Below, in pieces: positions 1 to 8,303 of a stretch of DNA of 64,000 nt. The DNA comes from Aquabacter sediminis (GTDB lineage: Bacteria; Pseudomonadota; Alphaproteobacteria; Rhizobiales; Xanthobacteraceae), in contig NZ_JARBFX010000003.1 in NCBI RefSeq assembly GCF_028863665.1, positions 62,001 through 126,000 of the forward strand, written 5' to 3'. Within the stretch, counting starts at the first letter, position 1. Each line of letters begins with the position of its first letter. A program made the translations under genes and the position numbers. The notes beneath the pieces were generated by a model. The model was given only the letters and a program-made list of their open reading frames with translations, made no database searches and had not been told where the DNA came from.

Positions 1-1069
1 TGACCTGCCCCTGCGCGAGGCGGGCGCCGATCATCTGCACCACGTCCGGGCTCTCTGCGAACTTGCCGTGATTGAGCTGGTCTCCGGTGTTCAGCTTGGT
101 CAGGTCCAGGACCGTGATCTTGTTATTGAGGAATTCCGAACGGTAGGGCTCGCTCTCCGGATTCACCTGCCCCAGGCGCGAGACACCGCCCCAGACCTGC
201 TTGGACACTTGCAAGGCACGATCATCCTGCGAGACGAACACCGTCAGGTTCGGGCGGGGCTTGCCCAGGTCGGCAAGCTGCGTGCGGAACACGTCCACAT
301 CCACGTCCGGCGCGGCCAACATGACGTTCTTGATCTTGGGATAGATACGCTTGTTGCGGATCGCCATCTGCCGCAGGGCTTCCAGCGTCACCCAATTGCC
401 CATGGAATGGGCGAGGACAGAAATCTCCCCCACGTTCGGATCGGTGGCCAGCAGCGTCAGCAGCTTCTCCAGCGCATCGCGCGAGTAGCTGGCGCTTTCC
501 CGGTCATAGCCATAGGCGAGCAAGTTGCCTCGGGACGGCCAGGTGAAGAGCACCGGGACCACATCGGCGCGGGAATCGTGGACGATCTGGGCGAACCGGA
601 AGACGGCGTCCTCGAACCGGTTGTTATAGCCATGAATGAAGACCAGCACCTGCCGGCGAGGCGTTCGGGCGATGCGCCTATCGAACCATTGCCGCGCCTC
701 CTTGGCGTCCACCACGTCAGCGCGCAACGTCACGAAATCGGTCGCGGGATTGCCGGGGACCGATCTCGGCCACTGGACATCGCCCACCTTGCGGGCGTTG
801 TCGGGAGGAATGGAGACGGTGATCTCGGCATAAGACGGATCCGTGCCGCGCTCGCCGGAATACATGTCCAGCCCCTTGGACCTGGCGCGCGTGGTGGCGA
901 CGATCATCTCGACGAGGCTCGCCCCCTGGACGGTGGCTTCCACCGGCACCAGCACACCCGCCGGCCTCCCGCCGCAGGCGGCGAGCAGAAGGGGCAACAG
1001 GATCAGCGCCAACGCGCGATATGCCCGAGGGACGGTGCTGCACTTCAAGACATCACGCTCCGACACCAC
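1..1069 (-). CDS. DUF900-type alpha/beta hydrolase lipoprotein (partial, cut by window start)
   Basis: The minus-strand frame stays open to the window edge, so the C-terminus is missing. The N-terminus has a hydrophobic stretch ending in LLAAC, a lipoprotein signal, so the protein is probably anchored in the envelope. About 145 residues in comes VLVFIHGYNNRFEDA, the oxyanion-side strand typical of the DUF900 alpha/beta hydrolases, and near residue 222 the nucleophile elbow AHSMG. The substrate is unknown; family members are generally annotated as esterase-like. The start is uncertain: GTG codons at 1069 and 1066 and a TTG at 1048 are in frame and no strong ribosome site decides. It faces away from its neighbours and looks like a single gene. 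Confidence 0.8.
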   Translation of the reverse strand, partial: MVSERDVLKCSTVPRAYRALALILLPLLLAACGGRPAGVLVPVEATVQGASLVEMIVATTRARSKGLDMYSGERGTDPSYAEITVSIPPDNARKVGDVQWPRSVPGNPATDFVTLRADVVDAKEARQWFDRRIARTPRRQVLVFIHGYNNRFEDAVFRFAQIVHDSRADVVPVLFTWPSRGNLLAYGYDRESASYSRDALEKLLTLLATDPNVGEISVLAHSMGNWVTLEALRQMAIRNKRIYPKIKNVMLAAPDVDVDVFRTQLADLGKPRPNLTVFVSQDDRALQVSKQVWGGVSRLGQVNPESEPYRSEFLNNKITVLDLTKLNTGDQLNHGKFAESPDVVQMIGARLAQGQV

Positions 1070-1175
1070 CGCCCGCACAGGCCGTGCGCCCCCCAAAAGG
1101 TTCGATAGCGAAGGGCAACTCCAGTTTCAATGCATAAGGGCGGCAGGACTTTGTTCATGTCGCGCCGGGGAAAGC

Positions 1176-1829
1176 TCAAAGCTGCCCGGCCACTCCCGGC
1201 GTCAGAGGCGCAAAACGCACCGCCATGAGGGCCGAGCCCGCAAGGCCGGAGGGGGTCTTCACGAAGCGGGTCAGGGTCTGCACACTGTCGGCGTCCCCCA
1301 CCGGCGCCACCAGCACCCCCTCGGGCCGAAGCTGCGCCACCAACGCCTCCGGCACCGATCGCACGGCGGCCGTCACAAGGATCCGGTCATAGGGTGCCCG
1401 CACCGCCAGTCCCGCACGCCCATCCGCGTGGAAGGCCGCCACATTGTGGAGGGACAGCACGCCAAAGCGCACCTGCGCCTCCGCCACCAAACCGCGATAC
1501 CGGTCGAGGGTTACCACCTCCGAGGCGAGTTGCGAGAGCACGGCGGCGTGGTAGCCGGACCCCGTGCCCACCTCCAGGACGCGATGCGCGGCGTTCACGG
1601 CCAGGGCCTCGGTCATGGTCGCGACGACGGTGGGCTGGGACATGGTCTGCCCGCAGGCAATGGGCAGGGCGACATCCAGATAGGCGAGCGGCCGCAGGGC
1701 CGGGTCCACGAACAAGGCCCGGGGAACCAGTTCCATGGCGCGCAGGACCATGACGTTTTGCACGCCGCGGTGACGCAGGCCGAGCACGAACGCCGCGCGC
1801 TCCCTTTTCTCGGCCTCGCTTTCGGTCAT
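1176..1829 (-). CDS. pcm: Protein-L-isoaspartate O-methyltransferase
   Basis: A 217-residue SAM-dependent methyltransferase of the PCMT family, which methylates isoaspartyl residues in damaged proteins so that they can return to aspartate. The substrate-side motif GQTMSQPTVVATMTEAL is followed by the SAM motif I VLEVGTGSGYHAAVLS, in the usual order and spacing. The C-terminal part is shorter and less conserved than in enterobacterial Pcm, as is common in alphaproteobacteria. It stands alone on the minus strand, divergent from recG with about 100 bp between the starts. Function in repair is inferred from the family. Confidence 0.9.
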   Translation of the reverse strand: MTESEAEKRERAAFVLGLRHRGVQNVMVLRAMELVPRALFVDPALRPLAYLDVALPIACGQTMSQPTVVATMTEALAVNAAHRVLEVGTGSGYHAAVLSQLASEVVTLDRYRGLVAEAQVRFGVLSLHNVAAFHADGRAGLAVRAPYDRILVTAAVRSVPEALVAQLRPEGVLVAPVGDADSVQTLTRFVKTPSGLAGSALMAVRFAPLTPGVAGQL

Positions 1830-1932
1830 CGCGCCCCTCCGCTCGAACGCCCAACCCTAGCAGGATTCCAGCCGACCTGCCGCTGGCGCCCTCCCCTTGC
1901 GCGGAACCGGGGGCTCGGCCACTTTCCCGACC

Positions 1933-4026
1933 ATGCGTCCCACCCTTCTCGACCCCCTGTTCGCACCGATCACCGCCTTGAAGGGCATCGGGCCAAAGCT
2001 GGAGCGTCCCTTCGCCCGGCTTCTGGACAGGGACGCCCCCCGGGTGCTCGACCTCCTCTTCCACATGCCGTCGAGCTTCGTCGACCGTCGCGCCCGCCCG
2101 ACCATTGCCGGCGCCATTCCGGAAACGGACGTCACGCTCAAGGTGAAGGTGGAGGCCCATTACCCCCCTCCACCTGGCCGGCGCGCGCCCCATCGCACGC
2201 TGGTGGCCGACGAGACCGGCGACCTGACCGTGGTTCATTTCAATATCGAAGCTGCTCGGATCGAACGGTTGCTGCCGGTCGGCGCCACGCGATGGCTCTG
2301 TGGGCGGATCTCCCTCTTCGACGGCATGCGCCAGATGGCCCATCCCGACCGCATCCTCGACGAGGCAGGCCTTGCCAAGCTGCCGGCCATCGAGCCGGTC
2401 TATCCGCTGGTGGAAGGCCTGGCAGGGGGCTATGTGCGCCGCGCCTTGGACGGCGCGCTGGCGCGCATCCCCACTCTGCCGGAGCTTCTTCCGGCTCCCG
2501 TCGTCGAGGCGCAAGGCTGGCCGGACTTCGCCACCGCTCTCAACCGCATCCATCACCCCCAGAGCCCGGCCGATGCCCTTCCCTCGGGTGCCCCCTGGCG
2601 ACGGCTCGCTTTCCAGGAGTTGCTGGCCCACCAGATCACCCTCGCCCTGGTCCGCAGCCGCCAGAGCCGGGCGGGCGGGCGCTCCAGCATCGGCGACGGT
2701 CGGCTCACCCGGCAGGTGCTTGCGGCCCTGCCCTTTGCGCTCACCGAGGCGCAAGATCAGGCCCTTGCCCAGATCCGCGCCGACATCCGCTCGGACAAGG
2801 CGATGCTGCGGCTGCTCCAGGGGGATGTGGGGTCCGGCAAGACGGTGGTCGGCCTCCTGGCGGCAGCCGAGGTGGCCGAAGCGGGCCGGCAGACGGCATT
2901 GATGGCGCCAACTGAGATCCTCGCCCGCCAGCATTTCGAAACCATCGCGCCGCTGGCGGAGGCGGCCGGGCTGACCACCGCCATTCTTACCGGCCGGGAA
3001 AAGGGGCGAGCGCGCGAAGCGATTCTCAGGGATCTGGCGGAAGGGCGGACCCATCTGGTGGTGGGGACCCACGCCCTGATCCAGCCGGACGTTGCCTTTG
3101 CCGACCTCGCACTTGCCATCGTGGACGAGCAGCACCGGTTCGGCGTGGAGCAGCGCTTGGCGCTCGCCCGCAAGGGTCCGGCCACCGACATGCTGCTGAT
3201 GACCGCCACCCCCATTCCCCGGACACTGGTCCTCACCCTCTTCGGCGACATGGACCATAGCGAGCTGCGCCAGAAGCCCCCCGGGCGGCAGCCGGTGGAC
3301 ACCCGCACGGTGTCTCTGGATCGCTTGGACGAGGTGGTCCACGGCCTTGGCCGCGCGCTGCGGGCGGGGGCGCAGGTTTACTGGATCTGCCCGCTTGTGG
3401 AGGAGAGCGACGTCTCAGACCTCGCAGCCGCCAGCGAGCGCGCCGAGACCCTCCAGCAGGTGTTCGGGGACAAGGTGGGCCTTGTCCATGGCCGCATGAG
3501 CGGCAGCGAGAAGGACAAGGTCATGGCCCGCTTCCAGAGCGGCGAGCTTCGGGTGCTGGTGGCAACGACGGTGGTGGAGGTGGGGGTCAACGTGCCCAAC
3601 GCCACCTTGATGGTGATCGAGCATGCAGAACGCTTCGGCCTTGCCCAGTTGCACCAGCTGCGCGGGCGCGTGGGGCGCGGCAGCAAGGCGTCGACCTGCC
3701 TCCTGCTCTATCGCGGCCCGCTGAGCGAAACCGCAAAAGCACGCCTCGCCATCCTTCGCGAAAGCGAGGATGGATTTGCCATTGCCGAGGAAGATCTGCG
3801 CCTGCGCGGTGAGGGCGATGTGCTGGGCACGCGGCAGAGCGGCTTTCCAGGCTTCGGCATCGCGCAGCTGGAGATGCATGCGGATCTGGTGGCGACCGCG
3901 CGCACCGTCGCGCACGAGGTGGTGCAGGCCGATCCGGAACTGGAGCGCCCCGCCTCGCTCCCCATGCGCACGCTGCTCCACCTGCACGACAGCAACGCCA
4001 CGATGCGCTTGCTCTCGGCGGGATGA
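1933..4026 (+). CDS. recG: ATP-dependent DNA helicase RecG
   Basis: A 697-residue RecG, which reverses stalled replication forks and branch-migrates Holliday junctions. The N-terminal wedge/OB region (about residues 1-260) is followed by the helicase core with Walker A GDVGSGKTVV near residue 298, the DEQH box near 397, TATPIPRT, and the C-terminal helicase lobe with HGRMSGSEKD and LRGRVGRGS. The start at 1933 (MRPTLLDPLFAP) matches the family; an in-frame ATG 36 bases upstream would add a tail unlike RecG. Its last codons overlap the start of the next gene by four bases (ATGA), so the two are translationally coupled. Confidence 0.96.
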   Translation: MRPTLLDPLFAPITALKGIGPKLERPFARLLDRDAPRVLDLLFHMPSSFVDRRARPTIAGAIPETDVTLKVKVEAHYPPPPGRRAPHRTLVADETGDLTVVHFNIEAARIERLLPVGATRWLCGRISLFDGMRQMAHPDRILDEAGLAKLPAIEPVYPLVEGLAGGYVRRALDGALARIPTLPELLPAPVVEAQGWPDFATALNRIHHPQSPADALPSGAPWRRLAFQELLAHQITLALVRSRQSRAGGRSSIGDGRLTRQVLAALPFALTEAQDQALAQIRADIRSDKAMLRLLQGDVGSGKTVVGLLAAAEVAEAGRQTALMAPTEILARQHFETIAPLAEAAGLTTAILTGREKGRAREAILRDLAEGRTHLVVGTHALIQPDVAFADLALAIVDEQHRFGVEQRLALARKGPATDMLLMTATPIPRTLVLTLFGDMDHSELRQKPPGRQPVDTRTVSLDRLDEVVHGLGRALRAGAQVYWICPLVEESDVSDLAAASERAETLQQVFGDKVGLVHGRMSGSEKDKVMARFQSGELRVLVATTVVEVGVNVPNATLMVIEHAERFGLAQLHQLRGRVGRGSKASTCLLLYRGPLSETAKARLAILRESEDGFAIAEEDLRLRGEGDVLGTRQSGFPGFGIAQLEMHADLVATARTVAHEVVQADPELERPASLPMRTLLHLHDSNATMRLLSAG

Positions 4027-4409
4027 AGGTTCAAACGAAGCACATGCACGTGCTGTGGCAGAGGACCCTTTTCGGGGTCGGCGTCCTGTTTCTGATCGTC
4101 GGCGCCATCGGCATGGTTGTGCCCATGCTGCCGGGAACGGTCTTCCTGATTCTGGCCGCCTGGTGCTTCGCCCGCTCCTCGCCGCGCTTCGAGGCGTGGC
4201 TCTTGAACCACCGCTATCTGGGCCCCAGCGTAAGGCGCTGGCAGGAGACCGGCGCCATACCCCTGCCCGTCAAGCTCTTCGCACTGATGAGCTTTGTGGG
4301 GACATGGACCGGCTCCTGGTATTTCGGCGCGCCTGAGATCGTCTTGATCGGCCTCGGCATCCTGTTTGCGGCCCTGGCGGTGTTCATGGTCACCCGGCCG
4401 AACGGATGA
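4023..4409 (+). CDS. DUF454 (YbaN-like) inner-membrane protein
   Basis: A 128-residue protein with three hydrophobic segments (about residues 14-48, 85-103 and 104-122). The segment GMVVPMLPGTVFLILAAWCF and the following CFARSSPRFEAWLLNHRYLG are the hallmarks of the DUF454/YbaN family. No biochemical role is established for the family. It overlaps recG by ATGA and must be co-transcribed with it. Its stop lies 3 bp from the glmS stop on the other strand. Confidence 0.9.
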   Translation: MKVQTKHMHVLWQRTLFGVGVLFLIVGAIGMVVPMLPGTVFLILAAWCFARSSPRFEAWLLNHRYLGPSVRRWQETGAIPLPVKLFALMSFVGTWTGSWYFGAPEIVLIGLGILFAALAVFMVTRPNG

Positions 4410-4412
4410 CCT

Positions 4413-6236
4413 TCACTCCACGGTGACGGACTTGGCCAGATTGCGCGGCTGGTCCACGTCCGTGCCCATGATGACCGCCGTGTGATAGGCGATGAGCTGC
4501 ACCGGCACTGCATAGACCAGGGGCGCCACGGTGGCGGGCATCTCCGGCAGGATCAGCTTCTGGACCGCGGTGACATTGGCGAGCCGCGCGCCCTCCGGGT
4601 CGGTCAGCAGAATGATGCGTCCGCCCCGCGCGGCCACCTCTTCCATGTTCGAGACGGTCTTCTCGAAGATCCGGTCATGGGGCGCGATGACGATCACCGG
4701 CATCGTCTCATCGATGAGGGCGATGGGGCCATGCTTCAGTTCCCCGCCCGCATAGCCTTCTGCGTGGATGTAGGAGATTTCCTTGAGCTTCAGCGCGCCC
4801 TCAAGGGCGAGGGGGTAATTGGTGCCGCGGCCGAGATAGAGCACGTCCCTCGCCTTTGCGAGGGTGCGCGAGAGCATCTCGATTTCGGGACTGAGCTTCA
4901 GCGCCTCCGTCATCAGGCGCGGCACTTCCATCATGGCGCGCACCAGACGCTGCTCGTCCTCGCGGGACAGAAGCCCCTTCGCCCGCCCGAGCGCCACAGA
5001 CAGGGCAGCGAGCGTCGCAAGCTGGCAGGTGAAGGCCTTGGTGGAGGCCACGCCGATTTCCGGCCCGGCTAGCGTCGGAAGCACCACATCGGCCTCACGG
5101 GCGATGGTGGAGGTGGGCACATTGACCACGGCCACCGTCTTCTGGCCGCACTCCTTGGCGTAGCGGAGGGACGCCAGAGTGTCGGCCGTCTCGCCCGACT
5201 GGGAAATGACGATGGTGACGCCTCCAGGCGGCAGCGGCGTCTCCCGATAGCGGAACTCGGACGCGATATCGGTGCTCACCGGGAGCCGGGAGAATCGCTC
5301 GAACCAGTATTCGGCCACCGAGCCCGCATAAAGCGCCGTCCCGCAGGCGGTGATGGAGATGTGCTGGACGTCGGCAAGATCGAACGGCAAGTCGGGCAGT
5401 TGGACCGTTTCCTCCGCCAGATCCAGGTAATGGGCGAAGGTATGCGCTACCACTTCCGGCTGCTCGTAGATTTCTTTCGCCATGAAGTGGCGATGATTGC
5501 CCTTGTCGACCAGCAGGGCACCGGCCGGCACGCGGGCGGAGGGGCGGTGGACCACCTCGCCCTCCGCATTGCGAATCACGGCCCCCTCGCGAGTGAGCAC
5601 CGCCCAGTCGCCTTCTTCCAGATAGGTGATGAGGTCCGTGAACGGACCGAGCGCGATGGCATCCGAGCCCAGGAACATCTCACCCTGACCGTAGCCGATG
5701 GCCAGCGGCGAGCCGCGACGCGCGGCGATCAGCAGGTCGTCCTTCCCGTTGAACAGGAATGCGAGCGCAAACGCGCCCTTCAGCCGGGGCAGAACCGCGC
5801 CCACGGCCGTCACAGGGTCCTTGCCGGCGACCAGTTCACGATCCACCAGATGCGCGACCACCTCCGTGTCGGTGTCTGACAGGAAGTGGACACCGGCGGC
5901 CTCCAGCTCGAGCTTCAGCTCCCGGAAATTCTCGATGATGCCGTTATGCACCACGGCCACCCGCTTGGCCGCGTGGGGATGGGCATTGCGCTCGGAGGGC
6001 TTGCCGTGGGTCGCCCACCGGGTGTGGCCGATGCCCGAATGGCCCGCCAGCGGGTGCCGGAAAAGCTTGTGCTCCAAGTTGCGAAGCTTGCCCTCGGCTC
6101 GGCAGATGACCAGCTGACCTTTCTCCAGCGTCGCCACGCCGGCCGAATCATAGCCGCGATATTCCAGCCGCCGCAGGGACTCCACCAGCTTTTCCGCCAC
6201 CGGTCCTTTGCCGAGAATGCCCACGATGCCGCACAT
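4413..6236 (-). CDS. glmS: Glutamine-fructose-6-phosphate aminotransferase (isomerizing)
   Basis: A 607-residue enzyme making glucosamine-6-phosphate from fructose-6-phosphate and glutamine, the first step toward UDP-GlcNAc for peptidoglycan and lipid A. The N-terminal glutaminase begins MCGIVGILG, with the catalytic Cys2 freed by Met removal. Two SIS sugar-isomerase domains follow (for example ITACGTALYAGSVAEYWFE and YLGRGTNYPLALEGALKLKE), ending in the conserved LAKSVTVE. Length is normal. glmU lies 155 bp upstream on the same strand, so the two may share a transcript. No glmS ribozyme-like leader is evident. Confidence 0.97.
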   Translation of the reverse strand: MCGIVGILGKGPVAEKLVESLRRLEYRGYDSAGVATLEKGQLVICRAEGKLRNLEHKLFRHPLAGHSGIGHTRWATHGKPSERNAHPHAAKRVAVVHNGIIENFRELKLELEAAGVHFLSDTDTEVVAHLVDRELVAGKDPVTAVGAVLPRLKGAFALAFLFNGKDDLLIAARRGSPLAIGYGQGEMFLGSDAIALGPFTDLITYLEEGDWAVLTREGAVIRNAEGEVVHRPSARVPAGALLVDKGNHRHFMAKEIYEQPEVVAHTFAHYLDLAEETVQLPDLPFDLADVQHISITACGTALYAGSVAEYWFERFSRLPVSTDIASEFRYRETPLPPGGVTIVISQSGETADTLASLRYAKECGQKTVAVVNVPTSTIAREADVVLPTLAGPEIGVASTKAFTCQLATLAALSVALGRAKGLLSREDEQRLVRAMMEVPRLMTEALKLSPEIEMLSRTLAKARDVLYLGRGTNYPLALEGALKLKEISYIHAEGYAGGELKHGPIALIDETMPVIVIAPHDRIFEKTVSNMEEVAARGGRIILLTDPEGARLANVTAVQKLILPEMPATVAPLVYAVPVQLIAYHTAVIMGTDVDQPRNLAKSVTVE

Positions 6237-6391
6237 GCCGGTCGCGCTCCGTCGATCCTTGAAAGATGACCTCGTCCGGAAAGATGGACTGGGCCCCGCC
6301 AGCGGGAATATCCCCTTCCAGCGTCAGACTGGCTCTAGCACGGCGTTGTCGCAGTGCATCAATCACTTCCTTTGTCGTAATTTCTCAAGTC

Positions 6392-7741
6392 TTACTTGGC
6401 CTTCGCGCGGCTCTTGCGGGCGTGGAACTCCGCGGCCCAGCCGGGCTTAACCACCTGCCGGCCTCGGGCCAGCGCGAGGGCGTCAGCGGGCACGTCCTCG
6501 GTGATCACGGACCCCGTTCCCACATAGGCCCCCGCCCCCACGGTCACCGGAGCGACCAATGCGGTATTGACGCCGATGAAGGCACCCGGGCCGATCTCGG
6601 TGCGGGACTTGATGTAGCCGTCATAATTGCAGGTGATGGTGCCGGCGCCGAGATTGCTCTCCGCCCCCACATGGGCATCACCCACATAGGACAGGTGATT
6701 GATCTTCACCCCTTTCTCGAGGTGAGCGGCCTTCGTTTCCACGAAATTGCCGATACGCACGCCCTCCTCCAGATGCGAGCCCGGGCGCAGGCGGGCATAG
6801 GGGCCGATATTCACGCCCCGCTCCAGGCGCGCGCCTTCCAGATGGGAGAAGGCGTGGATGGTGACGTCGTCACCGACCGTAACACCCGGTCCGAAGACCA
6901 CATGGGGCTCCACCACCACGTCCCGGCCCAGGCGGGTATCCGCGCTGAAGAAGACGGTCTCGGGCGCGACCAGGGTTGCGCCATTGGCCATGGCGGCAAG
7001 CCGCAGGCGGCGCTGGAGAATGGCCTCGGCCTCGGCAAGCTGGACGCGGCTGTTCACGCCCACCACATCGTCCGCTCCGGTCTCTGGTGCAACGGCCTTC
7101 AGACCCCGCGCGTTCGCGATCTCCACCACATCGGTGAGGTAGTATTCCCCCTTCAAATTGTCATTGCCCACCGCCTCCAACAGGGAGAGGGCGTCGGCGC
7201 CCGCCAGAGCCATGAGCCCACCATTGCAGAAGTCGATGAGCCGCTCGGAAGGGCTGGCCTCCTTGTCCTCGCGAATGGCCAGAAGCGCATCGCCTTTGGT
7301 GATGAGACGGCCATAGCCCGTGGGATCGGCCGGACGAAACCCAAGCGCGGCCACCGATGCCCCTTCTGCAAGGGGCGCCCGCAGCATCTTGAGGGTCTCA
7401 GGACGCACCAGTGGCGTATCGGCATAGAGGATGAGAATGTCATCCACAGGCTCGGCGAGGGCCTCTCGGGCCGCCAGCACGGCATGGGCAGTGCCGAGAC
7501 GTTCGCCCTGGACGAACACCCGCGCGTTAGGAACGATGCGCTGCGCCTCGGCGGCCACATCGGCGCGATCCGGCCCGACCACCACCGCCACCTTGTTGGC
7601 GCCGAGGGACTGCGTCGCCGCCAGCACATGATGGAGCATGGAGCGGCCGGCGATCTTGTGAAGCACCTTCGGCAGGCGCGAGGCCATGCGCGTGCCTTCA
7701 CCGGCGGCCAGAATCACCACGAGCAGGCTGCGTTCGGTCAT
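6392..7741 (-). CDS. glmU: Bifunctional GlcNAc-1-P uridyltransferase / glucosamine-1-P acetyltransferase
   Basis: A 449-residue GlmU that acetylates GlcN-1-P and then forms UDP-GlcNAc. The N-terminal nucleotidyltransferase shows LAAGEGTRMASRLPKVLHK. The C-terminal half is a left-handed beta-helix of hexapeptide repeats with the trimer-lining NFVETKAAHLEKG segment. The start at 7741 (MTERSLLVVILAAG) gives the family length; the open frame extends 84 codons upstream but that part is not GlmU-like. It feeds the lpxA/lpxD/lpxB steps encoded later in the window. Confidence 0.96.
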   Translation of the reverse strand: MTERSLLVVILAAGEGTRMASRLPKVLHKIAGRSMLHHVLAATQSLGANKVAVVVGPDRADVAAEAQRIVPNARVFVQGERLGTAHAVLAAREALAEPVDDILILYADTPLVRPETLKMLRAPLAEGASVAALGFRPADPTGYGRLITKGDALLAIREDKEASPSERLIDFCNGGLMALAGADALSLLEAVGNDNLKGEYYLTDVVEIANARGLKAVAPETGADDVVGVNSRVQLAEAEAILQRRLRLAAMANGATLVAPETVFFSADTRLGRDVVVEPHVVFGPGVTVGDDVTIHAFSHLEGARLERGVNIGPYARLRPGSHLEEGVRIGNFVETKAAHLEKGVKINHLSYVGDAHVGAESNLGAGTITCNYDGYIKSRTEIGPGAFIGVNTALVAPVTVGAGAYVGTGSVITEDVPADALALARGRQVVKPGWAAEFHARKSRAKAK

Positions 7742-7922
7742 CACCACCCCCTGATCCAGGCCGCCCCGAGGGGACGCACCGTCGCGGCCGTGAAAAAAGG
7801 GCGGCCGCAGTCTGCTGGCTATTACCCCGACCCGGTCCACCCGAAAAGCCGGCGCCTGCGGCCCGATTGCACCCGGCCCGCCCGGATGGCATTGAAGGAG
7901 CCGTTCCGACCGGAGAGAGCGC

Positions 7923-8303
7923 GTGGACAAGAGCAGCTTCCATCCCGGCCCCAGGGCCCTGAACTGGCTGATCGCCCTCACCATGGGCGCCACCGGCTGG
8001 GCGCTCTATGTGCGCTATCTCGTCATCGAGCCGTCCGTGGTGGGCCTTGCCTGCGAGGCGGGCCTACAGACCATGACCTGCCGCATGCGCTCCGTGGTGA
8101 TCGCCCTGTTCGGCTGGTCGGTGTTCGGCGGCCTCGCCTTGGCGGCTGCGGTGATCCAGCTTATTCGACCGTCCGTCCCCATGCTGGCGGCGGGCCTCGT
8201 CTTCAGCGGGATCGGCCTCGTGCTTTACAACAACCTGGCGGCGGCGGTGGCCACCATGCTGCTTATCCTCTCCCTCGCCCGCCCCGGACGCGCCACACCG
8301 TGA
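7923..8303 (+). CDS. Unknown four-helix membrane protein
   Basis: A 126-residue protein that I do not recognise. Four hydrophobic segments are visible (roughly residues 14-36, 56-80, 84-101 and 102-118). Between the first two is a short loop with two cysteines, CEAGLQTMTC, probably periplasmic, that could form a disulfide. The GTG start is preceded by GGAGAGAG at good spacing. It is divergent from glmU, and its 3' end overlaps the antisense 3' end of the GH17 gene by 41 bp. No function is assigned. Confidence 0.7.
   Translation: MDKSSFHPGPRALNWLIALTMGATGWALYVRYLVIEPSVVGLACEAGLQTMTCRMRSVVIALFGWSVFGGLALAAAVIQLIRPSVPMLAAGLVFSGIGLVLYNNLAAAVATMLLILSLARPGRATP

Noticed and set aside
4410-6391. glmS ribozyme or riboswitch upstream of glmS
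   Set aside because: The 155-bp space between glmU and glmS shows no ribozyme core; such elements belong to Gram-positive bacteria.
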